Below, one piece after another: positions 1 to 9,399 of a DNA stretch of 64,000 nucleotides. The stretch lies in assembly GCF_928381505.1 (NCBI RefSeq), contig NZ_CAKMSJ010000001.1:186001-250000 (forward strand). The letters are read 5' to 3'. The notes under the pieces were generated by a model. It ran no database searches. It was not told where the DNA came from and was given only the letters and a program-made list of their open reading frames with translations. Position 1 is the first letter of the stretch, and the number at the start of each line of letters is the position of its first letter. The DNA is from Rothia endophytica (GTDB lineage Bacteria; Actinomycetota; Actinomycetes; Actinomycetales; Micrococcaceae). The translations under genes were made by a program, and so were the position numbers.

Positions 1-223
1 TAAAAAACCCAATTAAGTCTTCTTCACAACGAGCCTGCCAGAACTTCTGAGGCCACTGCTCTGGGTTCACAAACTCTTCGTAGTCTTCTGGGTCAGCAGC
101 AGCATCGTAGAAGTCGTAGGGTGGCGGGTACTCCCAGGTATCGGCGATGAGTCGGGCAAGATCCCTGGTCATGGGGCTAAAAGAGAGCTTTGCGCCCTTG
201 CTAGGAAAATTAACTGTGGCCAT
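1..223 (-). CDS. GNAT-family N-acetyltransferase, 3' part outside the window
   Basis: Reading frame on the minus strand from an ATG at 223 that runs off the left edge, giving 74 residues. The N-terminal part has the W-x-Y-x-x-P-Y-x-x-Y pattern (around residues 30–40) followed by an acidic stretch and a Q-x-W-P motif. This is typical of the start of small GNAT acetyltransferases that use acetyl-CoA to modify amines. The acetyl-CoA binding loop lies beyond the window. It lies just past the outermost ychF-tail copy (346–372), so it is probably the ancestral chromosomal neighbour of ychF rather than island cargo. The substrate cannot be told. Confidence 0.7.
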   Translation of the reverse strand, partial: MATVNFPSKGAKLSFSPMTRDLARLIADTWEYPPPYDFYDAAADPEDYEEFVNPEQWPQKFWQARCEEDLIGFF

Positions 224-271
224 AAAGGAATTGTCTCAAATGCTTACGAGCTAGATGCAGCCTTGGCCAGC

Positions 272-316
272 GTTCGTTCCATGGGGGTGTACTAGTGCTG
301 TACAAATGGAACGAAC
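272..316. repeat. 11-bp inverted repeat between ychF remnant and GNAT gene
   Basis: GTTCGTTCCAT at 272–282 is mirrored exactly by ATGGAACGAAC at 306–316. An inner dyad TGTAC/GTACA lies in the 23-base spacer. No T run follows, so it looks more like an operator for the GNAT gene or a recombination-related palindrome than an intrinsic terminator. The rest of 224–345 holds nothing else recognisable. Confidence 0.55.
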
Positions 317-345
317 CCTGCCCAAAAATTCAAAACATCAGCAGC

Positions 346-372
346 TTAGACGTTGAGGCGGAAATCCACCAA
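346..372 (-). repeat. Outer copy of the ychF 3' end (candidate attachment site)
   Basis: On the minus strand this encodes L-V-D-F-R-L-N-V followed by TAA. It closely resembles the usual YchF C-terminus (V-V-E-F-R-F-N-V in many bacteria), but the codons upstream are not ychF. It also shares AACGTCTAAG with the site at 10384–10425. The simplest reading is that this is the displaced original end of ychF, left at the far side of an element that integrated into the gene. Confidence 0.6.
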
Positions 373-414
373 GTTCCTCACAGAACTAATGTCAGGAATT
401 GACGAGAAACTTGA

Positions 415-852
415 CTGTACTCCGTAGCCGGTACCACTCAGGCTGAACGCGCGCCGCATCTGTTCGGTTCGACAGCGGATTACACAACACAGCACAGCGC
501 GCAGCAGTTCATCGAGACTGTAGCGGCGTTCGACGAGCAGGCAGTGGCTGCATTGGAGGCCACCGGCGAATTCCCGGGCAGCGAGGTTCCGAATGGTGTT
601 GGGCGCAAGTTCCTGTACAGGTACGGAGAGCAGATCGACCCCGAGGTGCTGCACTTCTTGGAACTGAGGCGGGACAAGCTGGACGCGGCAGCCGAGGTGT
701 GGGAGCACAACCAGATCAAGGCCAAGAGGATGCGCGCAGAAGTGGCCGCTGGCAACTTCGAGATGGCAGAGCAAGCAGTTGTTCGGAAGCCCCGGAGGTC
801 GCCCCGTGCACCAGAGGCGCAAGCTGAGAACGTTGGCCCTTCGCTGGGCTAG
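415..852 (+). pseudogene. Open frame without a good start: island-edge protein remnant
   Basis: The frame is open from just after a TGA at 412–414 to a TAG at 850–852, about 145 codons. The first possible start is a GTG at 544 (102 residues) with no clear Shine-Dalgarno, yet the protein-like composition extends upstream of it. The C-terminal half is a charged helix rich in Glu, Arg and Ala (about residues 30–80 from the GTG) ending in a basic, Pro-rich tail. A strong hairpin at 871–901 follows the stop. No family recognised. It may be the 3' remnant of a larger gene cut by the recombination that formed the island edge, or a short real gene. Confidence 0.4.
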
Positions 853-870
853 TTGGCAGCGCAAAAGACA

Positions 871-901
871 AGACCCCGTAGCCGTGTTGGCTACGGGGTC
901 T
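871..901. terminator. Bidirectional hairpin between the edge remnant and ardA
   Basis: A 13-bp perfect stem (AGACCCCGTAGCC / GGCTACGGGGTCT) with a 5-base loop between two convergent reading frames. The T tract is weak on both sides. Confidence 0.75.
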
Positions 902-909
902 GTTGCTGT

Positions 910-1455
910 TCACATCACGCGGAAGACGAACACGCCGTCCTCGGGGTTGTCGTGGGTCGCGTAGTCGAACGCCAGGTCACGGGTCCACGAGTCCCAGTCG
1001 AAGTAGTTGGCGATCGCCTCGGGGATCTCGTCCAGCAGGCCGGTCTCGTCGGCCAGTTCGCGGGCGTAATCCTCGAAGCTCTCCCACTCGCCGCAGTAGC
1101 GCTCCACGAAGTCAGGGACGCACGGCAGGTCTGAGTTGCCCTCGGCCACATAGTCGCCGGACTCCACCCACGCGAGCAATGCCGGTCTGAGGTGCTCATC
1201 GGCCTCGGCGATGGCTCTACCCCAGGCGGCCGCATCGGCGGGGCTCATCTCGCCCTTGACGGGGATGTTCTCGTGGTCCATGACCCACAGCTCGTCATGG
1301 GAGTCTGCACGTGAGTGAGCGCCGTGAACGTCGTAGGTTGTTACTTCGTCAGCGGTGACGGCATCGAACCAATCGCCGACGAGTCTGCCTGCGTTGTAGC
1401 AGGCAAGGCAGCCGATCCAGGCTCTGGGTGTGGTGGATATGGCAGTGGTCGCCAT
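910..1455 (-). CDS. ardA: Antirestriction protein ArdA
   Basis: 181 residues, the usual length for ArdA, an acidic DNA-mimic protein that binds type I restriction-modification enzymes and blocks DNA cleavage. Family signatures are visible: G-C-L-A-C-Y-N-x-G-R-L-V-G near residue 15, the acidic D-E-L-W-V-x-D block near residue 55, L-L-A-W-V-E around residue 95, and the C-terminal E-x-Y-A-x-E-L-x-D-E, L-L-D-E-I-P and Y-F-D-x-x-x-W-x-R-D-L run. The composition is strongly acidic, as expected. A GGGAG ribosome site precedes the ATG. It is divergent from hsdMSR and only 281 bases away. ardA is normally carried by conjugative plasmids and ICEs to survive entry into a restricting host, so it supports a mobile origin for the island. 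Confidence 0.9.
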   Translation of the reverse strand: MATTAISTTPRAWIGCLACYNAGRLVGDWFDAVTADEVTTYDVHGAHSRADSHDELWVMDHENIPVKGEMSPADAAAWGRAIAEADEHLRPALLAWVESGDYVAEGNSDLPCVPDFVERYCGEWESFEDYARELADETGLLDEIPEAIANYFDWDSWTRDLAFDYATHDNPEDGVFVFRVM

Positions 1456-1736
1456 GGTGGGTGCTCCCTTCGATCAGGGAGAGCAGCACCGGCGCACCGG
1501 CAGCCGGGCTCTAGTGAATGTGGCGCACAGAAGGCGCGCCGGGCACTGCTCTCAGGAGCGGTCCCGGCCCGGCGATAGTCGGGCCCAGTTGTGTAAGAAC
1601 GACTTCGCTGGCTGCGAATTTGTGGCTCAGTGTAAGCGCGCCGCACCTGTGATATCAGAGGTCCTTCGGTAGGATTGCTGCTAACACCTGATACTTCATC
1701 CGGCAGCGCTCTCCAGCGCGAAGGAGACAACAAAAC
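1456..1736. other. Divergent ardA / hsdM control region
   Basis: Holds the start signals of two divergent genes: a GGGAG site for ardA on the minus strand and AAGGAG (1721–1726), eleven bases ahead of the hsdM ATG. The middle is GC-rich with several CCGG-type short dyads, but no palindrome long enough to call an operator and no confident promoter hexamers. Confidence 0.5.
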
Positions 1737-3308
1737 ATGGCACGCAAGACGACGTCGACAAAGCCACAGCGCACGCTTGAGCAGACCCTGTGGGACGCAG
1801 CGGACAAGCTCCGCGGCAACCAGGAGCCGAGCGAGTACAAGCACGTCGTGCTCGGCCTGGTGTTCCTGAAGTACGTCTCCGACCGCTTCGAGGAGCGCCG
1901 CACGCAGCTCAAGGATGAGCTCGCGGCAGAGGGCATCAAGCCCGAGCGCATCGACGGCTTCCTGGAGGACCGCGACGAGTACGCGAGCCAGAACGTCTTC
2001 TGGGTGCCTGCCGCGGCGCGCTGGGGCGCGATCCAGGATTCGGCGAAGCAGCCCGAGATCGGCGAGACCATCGACACCGCGATGGACCTCATCGAGAAGG
2101 AGAACCCGACGCTCAAGGGCGTGCTGCCGCGCAACTACGGCCGCGACGGCCTCGATAAGAAGCGCCTCGGCGAGCTCGTCGACCTAATCGGCTCGATCGG
2201 CTTCACCGCGACCGACGACCACGGCGCAGACGACGTGCTCGGTCGCGTGTACGAGTACTTCCTGGGCCAGTTCGCGGGCAAGGAGACCGGCAAGGACGCC
2301 GGCGCGTTCTACACGCCGCGCTCGGTCGTCAAGACGCTGGTAGAGATGCTGGAGCCCTACAAGGGCCGCGTGTATGACCCCGCGGCAGGGTCCGGCGGCA
2401 TGTTCGCCCAGTCCGCGAAGTTCGTGAAGGCCCACGGCGGCAAGCCCACGGATATCTCCGTGTACGGCCAGGAGTTCACCGACGCGACGTGGAAGCTCGC
2501 GAAGATGAACCTCGCGCTGCGCGGCATCGAGGCGGACATGGGCACGCACTCGGCGGACTCGTTCACCGAAGACCTGCACCCCGACCTGCGCGCGGACTTC
2601 GTCATCGCGAACCCGCCGTTCAACGTCTCCGACTGGTGGGACGCGAAGCTCGCGGACGACCCCCGCTGGAAGTACGGCACCCCTCCGCAGGGCAACGCGA
2701 ACTTCGCCTGGGTGCAGCACTTCCTGCACCATCTCGCGCCGCACGGAACTGCCGGCTTTGTGCTGGCCAACGGATCGCTGTCCTCGAAGAGCGGCGGCGA
2801 GGGTGAGATCCGCCAGAGGCTCGTCGAGGCGGGCCTTGTGGACTGCATCGTGGCGATGCCCGACAAACTGTTCTTTAACACCGGTATCCCGGTGTCGCTC
2901 TGGTTCGTGTCCAAAGGGCGCGACGGCAACGGTCACCGCGCCCGAGCTGGCGAAGTGCTGTTCATCGACGCCCGCAAGCTCGGCGACATGGAGACTCGCC
3001 GCCTCCGCGTGCTGTCGGACGAGCACATCGCGAAGATCGCAGACACGTACCATGAGTGGCGTAACCACGACGGAGAGTACGAGGACGTCCCCGGCTTCGC
3101 GAAATCCGCAACGATCGACGAGATCGAGAAGCACGACTTCGTGCTCACACCCGGTCGCTATGTCGGTGCTGAAGAGGCCGAGGTAGACGACGAGCCGATC
3201 GACGAGAAGATCGAGCGCCTGACGAGCGAGCTCTTTGCTGAGTTTGAGCGTGGGCGCGAGATTGAGGACGAGGTTCGGCGCCGTTTGAGTGGGCTGTCGA
3301 CGCTATGA
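1737..3308 (+). CDS. hsdM: Type I restriction-modification system methyltransferase subunit
   Basis: 523 residues. N6-adenine methyltransferase subunit of the HsdM2S modification enzyme, which uses S-adenosylmethionine to protect host target sites. The N-terminal helical HsdM domain (about 12–150) carries the [10 protein letters not shown] and L-x-F-L-K-Y-V-S-D-R motifs. The catalytic domain has F-Y-T-P-R (191–195), the SAM-binding D-P-A-A-G-S-G-G (214–221) and the catalytic N-P-P-F (292–295). All appear intact. The start is the ATG at 1737 behind AAGGAG. The stop overlaps the hsdS start by four bases (ATGA), so the genes are translationally coupled. GC and codon use are higher than in the chromosomal genes after 11 kb, which fits acquisition from another high-GC actinobacterium. 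Confidence 0.95.
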   Translation: MARKTTSTKPQRTLEQTLWDAADKLRGNQEPSEYKHVVLGLVFLKYVSDRFEERRTQLKDELAAEGIKPERIDGFLEDRDEYASQNVFWVPAAARWGAIQDSAKQPEIGETIDTAMDLIEKENPTLKGVLPRNYGRDGLDKKRLGELVDLIGSIGFTATDDHGADDVLGRVYEYFLGQFAGKETGKDAGAFYTPRSVVKTLVEMLEPYKGRVYDPAAGSGGMFAQSAKFVKAHGGKPTDISVYGQEFTDATWKLAKMNLALRGIEADMGTHSADSFTEDLHPDLRADFVIANPPFNVSDWWDAKLADDPRWKYGTPPQGNANFAWVQHFLHHLAPHGTAGFVLANGSLSSKSGGEGEIRQRLVEAGLVDCIVAMPDKLFFNTGIPVSLWFVSKGRDGNGHRARAGEVLFIDARKLGDMETRRLRVLSDEHIAKIADTYHEWRNHDGEYEDVPGFAKSATIDEIEKHDFVLTPGRYVGAEEAEVDDEPIDEKIERLTSELFAEFERGREIEDEVRRRLSGLSTL

Positions 3309-4438
3309 GACAGCTGGCTTTTGAACCGATCCAAACCACCTGGGGTGACCTGGTAACTGTCAAGCAGGGTAAGTATGTAGCCAAATCCGATCTAGCTTCT
3401 TCGAGATCTGAGGACACCCCAGTTCCGACAGTCGGAGCGAATGGGGTACTCGGTTATGTGCCGAAGGCTTCTTATCAAAGACGAGTCCCTCTGGTGACCT
3501 GTCGTGGCTCGAACTGTGGGCTTATTCAGTACCCACTCGAACCGGTATGGGTCAATAACAATGCCATGGCGCTGGATGCGGGAACCGACGAAGAGAACTC
3601 ATTCATCTACTACTTGGCGTTGAATACGGATTTCAACGACGTGGTTTCTGGATCAGCTCAACCACAGATAACTGCTGGCCCGTTGAAGAGTAAGGCTGTG
3701 AGTGTTCCTCCACGTGAATACTGGCGTGGTATCGCGGCGACGCTCGGCGCACTCGACGACAAGATCGAGTCGAACCGGCGGGCCATTGACATTCTGGACA
3801 GGATCATGTCAACCAGAGTCGGCAACTACCTCGCGCATGCTGATATTGGCCAATTACGCGCATTGGAGAGTCTCGGCACTCTTGTGACAGGAAAGACTCC
3901 AAGCACAAAAGACAAAGGTAATTTTGGGGGCTCAATCCCATTTGTGACTATTTCTGAGCTATCAGCTCACCACATCGTTCAACAGTCAGCACGCACGCTT
4001 TCGAACGCTGGCGCGGAGCTTGTGAAAGGTGCTGTGGTTCCAGCTGGATCAATCGCTATATCTTGTATCGCCACCGTCGGGGAGTGCGGGATCATCGGAA
4101 CCGAGTCTGTGACTAACCAACAGATCAACACGCTAATCCCAAATTTGTCCGTGATCAATACAGGATTTGCTTACTATCTGTTTCGATCCCTGAAACCAGA
4201 GCTTCTTGCAGCTGGTGGGGGCGGTTCGGTTTATACAAACGTATCGAAAGGAAGGCTCTCCAAGATCAAGGTTGCGGTTCCATCCTTGAATGAGCAAGAA
4301 ATGCTCGTTCCTGCAGAATTTATGGCCGAGATGCTGCACCTGCAAGAGGAAAGCCAACAACTTTCTACGTTGCGCGATTCACTCCTTCCCGAGCTCCTCT
4401 CCGGGTGCATCCGCGCCGCAGACGTGGAGGTCGCCTAA
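3305..4438 (+). CDS. hsdS: Type I restriction-modification specificity subunit
   Basis: 377 residues. HsdS chooses the bipartite DNA target for both methylation and cleavage. Two target-recognition domains are visible, about residues 1–150 and 190–340. They are separated by the helical spacer with [15 protein letters not shown] (about 155–170) and followed by the matching C-terminal helix (L[14 protein letters not shown]). Each half has the usual P-P-x-x-E/N-Q-type end. It overlaps hsdM by four bases and the hsdR ATG by one (TAATG). The recognition domains, especially the second, are visibly more AT-rich than hsdM and hsdR on either side, as expected when specificity domains are swapped by recombination. 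The target sequence cannot be predicted by eye. Confidence 0.93.
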   Translation: MRQLAFEPIQTTWGDLVTVKQGKYVAKSDLASSRSEDTPVPTVGANGVLGYVPKASYQRRVPLVTCRGSNCGLIQYPLEPVWVNNNAMALDAGTDEENSFIYYLALNTDFNDVVSGSAQPQITAGPLKSKAVSVPPREYWRGIAATLGALDDKIESNRRAIDILDRIMSTRVGNYLAHADIGQLRALESLGTLVTGKTPSTKDKGNFGGSIPFVTISELSAHHIVQQSARTLSNAGAELVKGAVVPAGSIAISCIATVGECGIIGTESVTNQQINTLIPNLSVINTGFAYYLFRSLKPELLAAGGGGSVYTNVSKGRLSKIKVAVPSLNEQEMLVPAEFMAEMLHLQEESQQLSTLRDSLLPELLSGCIRAADVEVA

Positions 4439-7400
4439 TGACATCCTTCAATGAGAATGTCGTCGAGCAGGCCGCGCTGGAATACTTCGACGAGCTCGAC
4501 TACACAGTCGTGCACGGCCCCGACCTCGCACCCGGCGAGCCCGCCTCGGAGCGCGAGTCCTACGAGGACGTGATCCTCTGGGGCCGGCTGCGGGAAGCGA
4601 TGCGCCGGATCAACCCCGGCGCGATCCCTGCGCTGATCACCGAAGCGGTCAAGACGCTGCGGCGCGCCGAGTCGCAGAGCGCGATCGACGAGAACGCTCG
4701 CGTGCACAAGCTGATCGTCGAGGGCGTGCCGGTCGAGCATCGCGACGCCGAGGGCACGCTTCGCACGACGCGACTCCAGCTCGTCGACTTCGACGACCCC
4801 TCGAACAACGACTGGGTCGCGATCAACCAGTTCACGATCGTGGAGAACGGCAAGAACCGTCGTCCCGATGTGCTCGTGATGCTGAACGGCCTGCCTGTCT
4901 CGCTGCTGGAGCTGAAGAACCCCGCGGCGGAGAACGCGACCCTCAAGTCAGCGTGGAACCAGGTGCAGACGTACCGGCATGACATCCCCTCCGTGTTCGT
5001 GCCGAACGCTGTGACGGTGATCTCTGACGGCATGTCGGCCGCGATGAGCAGCTACTCCGGCGCGTTCGAGCACTACGCCCCGTGGAAGACCATCGAGGGC
5101 CGCGAGGTCGTGACCGACCGCCCCGCGCTTGAGGTGCTCATCAAGGGCGTCTTCGAGCCCGTGCGCTTCCTGGACATCCTGAAGAACTTCGTCGTGTTCA
5201 GCGACGAGACCGTGACCGACAAGAGCACCGGTCAGCCGACGCGCACGCTCGTGAAGCGCGTGGCGAAGTACCACCAGTACTGGGCTGTGAATGCCGCCGT
5301 GGAGTCGACCGTTGTTGCTTCGCGCCCCGACGGTGACCGTCGTGGCGGAGTGGTCTGGCACACGCAGGGCTCGGGCAAGAGCTTCGAGATGGTGTTCTAC
5401 GCGGCGAAGATCATGCGGGACCCGCGCATGGCGAACCCGACCTTGGTGTTCATCACCGACCGCAACGATCTCGATGACCAGCTGTTTGGGGAAACGTTCG
5501 CACCCGCGCGGATTCTGCCAGAGACGCCTGTGCAGGCAACAACCCGGTCTGACCTACGTGACAAGCTCAGACGAGCCTCTGGTGGCATCGTTTTCACGAC
5601 GCTGCAGAAGTTCGCCCCTGGCGAGGACGGCGACACGAACCCAGTGCTCACGGACCGCAGGAACGTGATTGTGATCGCTGACGAGGCACACCGCAGCCAG
5701 TACGGCTTTGGAGAGACACTCGATAACCAGGGAAGACTGAAGGCAGGCCTCGCAAAGCACATGCGCGATGCGTTGCCCGGTGCCACGTACCTCGGTTTCA
5801 CAGGGACTCCGATCGAATCAAACGACAAATCTACCCGTGCTGTATTTGGCGACTACATCGACGTGTACGACCTCACACGTGCAGTAGAAGATGGCGCAAC
5901 CGTGAGAATCTTCTACGAGTCTCGGCTGGCCCGCGTCGAGCTTTCGGACGCTGATCTCGCAGCGCTGGACGAGCTCGCCGACGAGATCACCGAGACTGTG
6001 GAGGAAGACACCGCGACGGCTGCGAAGTCGCGCTGGTCGCGGCTGGAGGCGATCGTCGGCTCGGAGTCCCGGCTCGATCGTGTGGCGCAGGACATCGTTG
6101 ACCACTGGGAGAAGCGCCGCGAGGCGATGCTCGGCAAGGGCATGATCGTCGCCATGAGCCGCCGCATCGCCGTGCGCCTCTACGAGAAGATCGTGGCGCT
6201 CAGGCCCGAGTGGCACTCCGACGACCCCGAGAAGGGCAAGATCAAGGTAGTCATGACCGGGTCTGCTGCTGACCCGGCGGAGTTCCAGCCGCACATCCAT
6301 TCGAAAGACGTTCGCAAGGATCTGAAGCTGCGGGCGAAGAACGCTGATGATCCGCTGGAGCTCGTGATCGTGCGCGACATGTGGCTCACCGGCTTCGATG
6401 CGCCGTCGATGCACACGATGTACGTCGACAAGACGATGCAGGGCGCTGGGCTCATGCAGGCTATCGCACGCGTGAACCGCACGTTCCGCGACAAGCCCGG
6501 CGGGCTGATCGTCGACTACATCGGGCTGTTCACCAACCTTCAGGAGGCCTTGCAGGAGTACTCACCGTCGGACCGCGACCAGGCGGGCGTGCCGATCGAG
6601 GAGATCGTCAGCGCGATGCTGGAGAAGCACGACGTCGTGCGCGGGATCCTGCACGGCGTCGCGTATGACGCATCGCCAGCGCTGTCGTCGTCGCAGCGGC
6701 TCGCAGAGTACGCGAAGGTGCTCGACTTCGTGATGGCGGACCCTGACCGCACGAAGCGGTTCAACGACGAGGTGCTCGCGCTGGCGAAGGCATTCGCTCT
6801 CGCAGGCGCACGCGATGAAGCTGCGGCGATCCGTGATGATGTGCGGTTGCTCACGGACGTGCGCGCGGCGATCCTGAAGATCCTGAACCCAGACTCCGGC
6901 AAGGGCGGCTCCGGCGCGGTGGAGATCAACACCGCTCTCGGGCAGCTGCTCAACGAGGCGGTCGCCGCCGAGGACGTCGTCGACGTGTACAAGCTCGCGG
7001 GCGTCGAGACACCTGAGATCTCGATCCTGAGCGACGAGTTCCTGGACTCACTCGCAGGCAAGGAGAAGCCGAACCTGCAGATGGGGCTCCTCCGCAAGAT
7101 CCTCAACGACCAGATCCGTACGGTGCAGCGCAAGAACATCGTGCAGGGGCGGAAGTTCTCGGAGATGCTTGACGAGGCCGTGAAGCGCTACACGAACAGG
7201 TCTCTGTCGACTGCTGAGATTATCGCTGAGCTCGTGAAGCTCGCGAAGCAGGTCCGCGACGACCAGAACCGCTTCGAGCAGCTGGGCCTTCGCGAGGACG
7301 AGGTGGCGTTCTACGACGCGGTCATCCAGAACGACGCAGCCGTGCTGGAGCTCGGTGACGAGACACTGAAGGCCATCGCGCGGGATCTCGTGAAGTCTGT

Positions 7401-7572
7401 GCAGCAGTCGGCGACGATCGATTGGAACCTCAAGGAGTCGGTCCTGGCAGCGATGCGCTCGAAGGTGCGCAGGATTCTGGCCCGCTATGACTATCCGCCG
7501 GATGCCGAGGAGCAAGCCGTTGAGCTCGTGCTGAAGCAGGCAGAGGTTTTTGCCGGCGAGGTGTCTAGATAG
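4438..7572 (+). CDS. hsdR: Type I restriction endonuclease/translocase subunit
   Basis: 1044 residues. HsdR pumps DNA through the complex and cuts at a distance from the target. The nuclease domain has R-R-P-D (D144) and E-L-K (158–160) followed by Q in a W-N-Q-V-Q-T-Y motif, the PD-(D/E)xK arrangement. The SF2 motor has H-T-Q-G-S-G-K-S (308–315), D-E-A-H (415–418) and L-G-F-T-G-T-P soon after. The helical C-terminal domain that binds HsdM follows. The preferred start is the ATG overlapping the hsdS stop, with GGAGG ten bases upstream; an in-frame upstream ATG at 4405 lies inside hsdS and is less likely. Nothing is truncated, so the system looks functional. From about 5,480 to 5,960 the codon use is slightly less GC-rich than on either side. 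Confidence 0.94.
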   Translation: MTSFNENVVEQAALEYFDELDYTVVHGPDLAPGEPASERESYEDVILWGRLREAMRRINPGAIPALITEAVKTLRRAESQSAIDENARVHKLIVEGVPVEHRDAEGTLRTTRLQLVDFDDPSNNDWVAINQFTIVENGKNRRPDVLVMLNGLPVSLLELKNPAAENATLKSAWNQVQTYRHDIPSVFVPNAVTVISDGMSAAMSSYSGAFEHYAPWKTIEGREVVTDRPALEVLIKGVFEPVRFLDILKNFVVFSDETVTDKSTGQPTRTLVKRVAKYHQYWAVNAAVESTVVASRPDGDRRGGVVWHTQGSGKSFEMVFYAAKIMRDPRMANPTLVFITDRNDLDDQLFGETFAPARILPETPVQATTRSDLRDKLRRASGGIVFTTLQKFAPGEDGDTNPVLTDRRNVIVIADEAHRSQYGFGETLDNQGRLKAGLAKHMRDALPGATYLGFTGTPIESNDKSTRAVFGDYIDVYDLTRAVEDGATVRIFYESRLARVELSDADLAALDELADEITETVEEDTATAAKSRWSRLEAIVGSESRLDRVAQDIVDHWEKRREAMLGKGMIVAMSRRIAVRLYEKIVALRPEWHSDDPEKGKIKVVMTGSAADPAEFQPHIHSKDVRKDLKLRAKNADDPLELVIVRDMWLTGFDAPSMHTMYVDKTMQGAGLMQAIARVNRTFRDKPGGLIVDYIGLFTNLQEALQEYSPSDRDQAGVPIEEIVSAMLEKHDVVRGILHGVAYDASPALSSSQRLAEYAKVLDFVMADPDRTKRFNDEVLALAKAFALAGARDEAAAIRDDVRLLTDVRAAILKILNPDSGKGGSGAVEINTALGQLLNEAVAAEDVVDVYKLAGVETPEISILSDEFLDSLAGKEKPNLQMGLLRKILNDQIRTVQRKNIVQGRKFSEMLDEAVKRYTNRSLSTAEIIAELVKLAKQVRDDQNRFEQLGLREDEVAFYDAVIQNDAAVLELGDETLKAIARDLVKSVQQSATIDWNLKESVLAAMRSKVRRILARYDYPPDAEEQAVELVLKQAEVFAGEVSR

Positions 7573-7677
7573 GTGTGCGCTAATGTCGATCAAGGTTAAG
7601 CTGGGCCATTTGACCGGTAATGGTGCTCTGTTCGTGCTTTGCACTGTTCTCTTGTTTGCCTCATCGAGGAGGAATCC

Positions 7678-8607
7678 ATGGGCCGTCGCGCCCTAACCGT
7701 ATCGGAGCTGACCTTCCATCAGAAGTTCAAGCGGAATCCCGCTAGCTTCGCGCCTGCCGACCTCAATGGTGAAGACTTAGTGGACATCTTCGAGACGTGG
7801 GCGAAGAGTTTAAGTGCAGCCGACACGCATGATGAGAAGCGGCAGACTTGGGTGAGCGTTGCGGAGCTGACGCGTTACGCGCCCCGGGTGATCCTGCTCG
7901 AATTGCGGGTGGGCGCGTATGGAGAACCAGGGGAAGTTGTCGACACCGATACCGGTAAGCCGGTCGGCGAGATCGAGCACCATCAGGCACCTACCGGGCA
8001 GAATCGTGCGATGCTGTTCGTGCCTGCCGAAGGCGAGAGCGCTTACTTCCTCTCCGAAGAGTCGTCACGCGGCTCGGCGGGAGGCCGGATACTACGCCTG
8101 TTCAAGTCCCACTTCAGCCAGTACACCAATCAGATCACTATGGAAACCGCTGCCGTCACTGAGGGTGAGGCATGGCGAGAAGCAGCAAAAGTCACAGAGG
8201 TCGAGGTGCGCGTCACTGGCAAGAGCGCGGACGTCGCTGATGGTCTGAAGGTCAAGGTGGGTCGGGTGTCTCACATCGCACGGCCGGAACGGCGTGGATT
8301 CTTTCCGGGCAAGCTCCTTGGAGAACTGCATCGCAAGAGTGTAGTGGCCGAGGTGGTTTCAGTCGAAGAGCTGCCTGAGGATCACGACGTCTTCGTAACA
8401 ATGGTGAGAGACGGCCGGACCAAGAAGTTCCAACTCGGCTCGGAGGGGGCACCTGCGATCCGCGAGGTGCTCAACGACTCCAACGAGGATTCTCTCGACG
8501 TCGACAAACTGGTGGAGACGTGCGCAGAGAAGGTGCGCGACCTGCTGGCACGGACCGATGGCAAGTGGGACGCAGCCTGGAGCAGGCCACCACAGCAAGG
8601 AGTGTGA
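7678..8607 (+). CDS. Unknown cytosolic protein, possible RexA-like sensor of a two-gene defence unit
   Basis: 309 residues with no signal peptide or membrane segment. The start is the ATG at 7678 behind AGGAGG; a longer frame from 7639 has no such site. No family recognised with certainty. Visible features are a charged N-terminus (1–60), a beta-rich centre with A-M-L-F-V-P near residue 115 followed by a phosphate-loop-like S-S-R-G-S-A-G-G, an alternating V-T-E-V-E-V-R-V-T-G-K strand near 180, and a helical C-terminus. Size, strand pattern and the downstream four-helix membrane partner recall lambda RexA (279 residues), which partners RexB in abortive infection. That is inference from architecture, not from a motif match. 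It lies 105 bases after hsdR on the same strand, four bases before its partner, so a phage-defence role is plausible. Confidence 0.5.
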   Translation: MGRRALTVSELTFHQKFKRNPASFAPADLNGEDLVDIFETWAKSLSAADTHDEKRQTWVSVAELTRYAPRVILLELRVGAYGEPGEVVDTDTGKPVGEIEHHQAPTGQNRAMLFVPAEGESAYFLSEESSRGSAGGRILRLFKSHFSQYTNQITMETAAVTEGEAWREAAKVTEVEVRVTGKSADVADGLKVKVGRVSHIARPERRGFFPGKLLGELHRKSVVAEVVSVEELPEDHDVFVTMVRDGRTKKFQLGSEGAPAIREVLNDSNEDSLDVDKLVETCAEKVRDLLARTDGKWDAAWSRPPQQGV

Positions 8608-8611
8608 TGAG

Positions 8612-9121
8612 ATGGGCAAAGCTTCTCTGTGGAGCGTGCCCGCCGATCACTTCCGCACGCTCTATAACAACCGCACGGGTCGTCCCGACTGGTGGGCGAT
8701 CGTCTGGCAAGCGGTCCTTCCTCTGGGTGCGGGCGTGGCCATCTGGTTACTCGGGGCCAAGATGGCCGAGGTCGGTGCTGCTGTGTCGGGCATCTCGATT
8801 GTGGCGGCCCTACTCATCGCCATGGCCGTCTTCCTGTTCCAGCTCCGCGTCACTCTGGGCACGGACAAGAGGCTCACTGAGGACGACTACTCACTCGTGG
8901 ATGAGTGCATGGCAAACACCCTGTGGGCGATTCTCTGGGGGCTAGGGCTGGCGCTTTTCTTGATCGTCTGCGACGCCGGCGCATGGATGTGTGACGATCG
9001 AGCAGGGCCCATTCTGGCTGGCGTGGCAGTCGCAGCTGCGGTGCACTTCCTTCTCGTGATCGGCATGTGTCTTAAGCGGCTGCGCAGAGCCTACCAGCGG
9101 ATAGCAATGCGTCGGAGATGA
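8612..9121 (+). CDS. Four-helix membrane protein, possible RexB-like effector
   Basis: 169 residues. The start is the ATG at 8612 with AAGGAG at 8598–8603 (inside the end of the preceding gene). Four hydrophobic segments are clear, at about residues 28–50, 56–80, 98–120 and 130–155, with short charged links and a basic C-terminal tail (R-x-R-R-R). No catalytic domain is present, so the protein is essentially a membrane bundle. Lambda RexB (144 residues, four helices) depolarises the membrane once RexA signals phage infection; the same order, spacing and topology suggest a comparable partner here. It could equally be an unrelated small membrane protein. The four-base gap makes co-translation with the upstream gene very likely. 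Confidence 0.5.
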   Translation: MGKASLWSVPADHFRTLYNNRTGRPDWWAIVWQAVLPLGAGVAIWLLGAKMAEVGAAVSGISIVAALLIAMAVFLFQLRVTLGTDKRLTEDDYSLVDECMANTLWAILWGLGLALFLIVCDAGAWMCDDRAGPILAGVAVAAAVHFLLVIGMCLKRLRRAYQRIAMRRR

Positions 9122-9399
9122 CTGGCGGCTTAACGTCTTGCGTCGGGCTGTTCGCTCACTGAGCTGTCGAAGTTGCCGCTCGTGAACCAGGCGACTCGCG
9201 CGTGAGAACCCGAACCTTGAAGGCCCACGATCTGAAAGGGCCGACGAGGGCCTCGTCGACTGTGTCGATGGCGCCCGCGCAATGTCCATCAGGGCCTACC
9301 TGCTGGACAGGTGGGGATGGCGCGCTGCCCGTCGGCCAAAAGTGTCCAATAGCCGGTAGTGTTAGACCTTGTTAGACACAAGCGTAAGGAGGTCTTCGG
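9122..9399. other. Non-coding stretch before the serine recombinase
   Basis: No gene. It could hold the recombination (res-like) site of the downstream recombinase, since small serine recombinases usually act next to their own gene, but no clear set of paired 12-bp dyads was seen apart from the repeat at 9361–9377. Confidence 0.35.
9361..9377. promoter_or_regulatory. Direct repeat GTTAGAC x2 upstream of the recombinase
   Basis: GTTAGAC at 9361–9367 and again at 9371–9377, ten bases apart (one helical turn), framed by GTGT and ACAC. It lies directly before the AAGGAGGT site of the recombinase gene. A recombinase or repressor binding site is the likely meaning. Confidence 0.4.

Noticed and set aside
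346-864. 172-residue minus-strand frame covering the left island edge
   Set aside because: Apart from its last residues (the ychF-tail copy) it is the antisense of the open frame at 415–852, with Cys/Leu-rich composition typical of shadow frames.
2184-3134. 316-residue minus-strand frame opposite hsdM
   Set aside because: Antisense shadow within a GC-rich gene with clear motifs on the other strand.
7583-7696. 37-residue frame with a hydrophobic middle between hsdR and the RexA-like gene
   Set aside because: It has only a weak ribosome site and overlaps the start of the next gene in another frame; more likely leader sequence than a gene.
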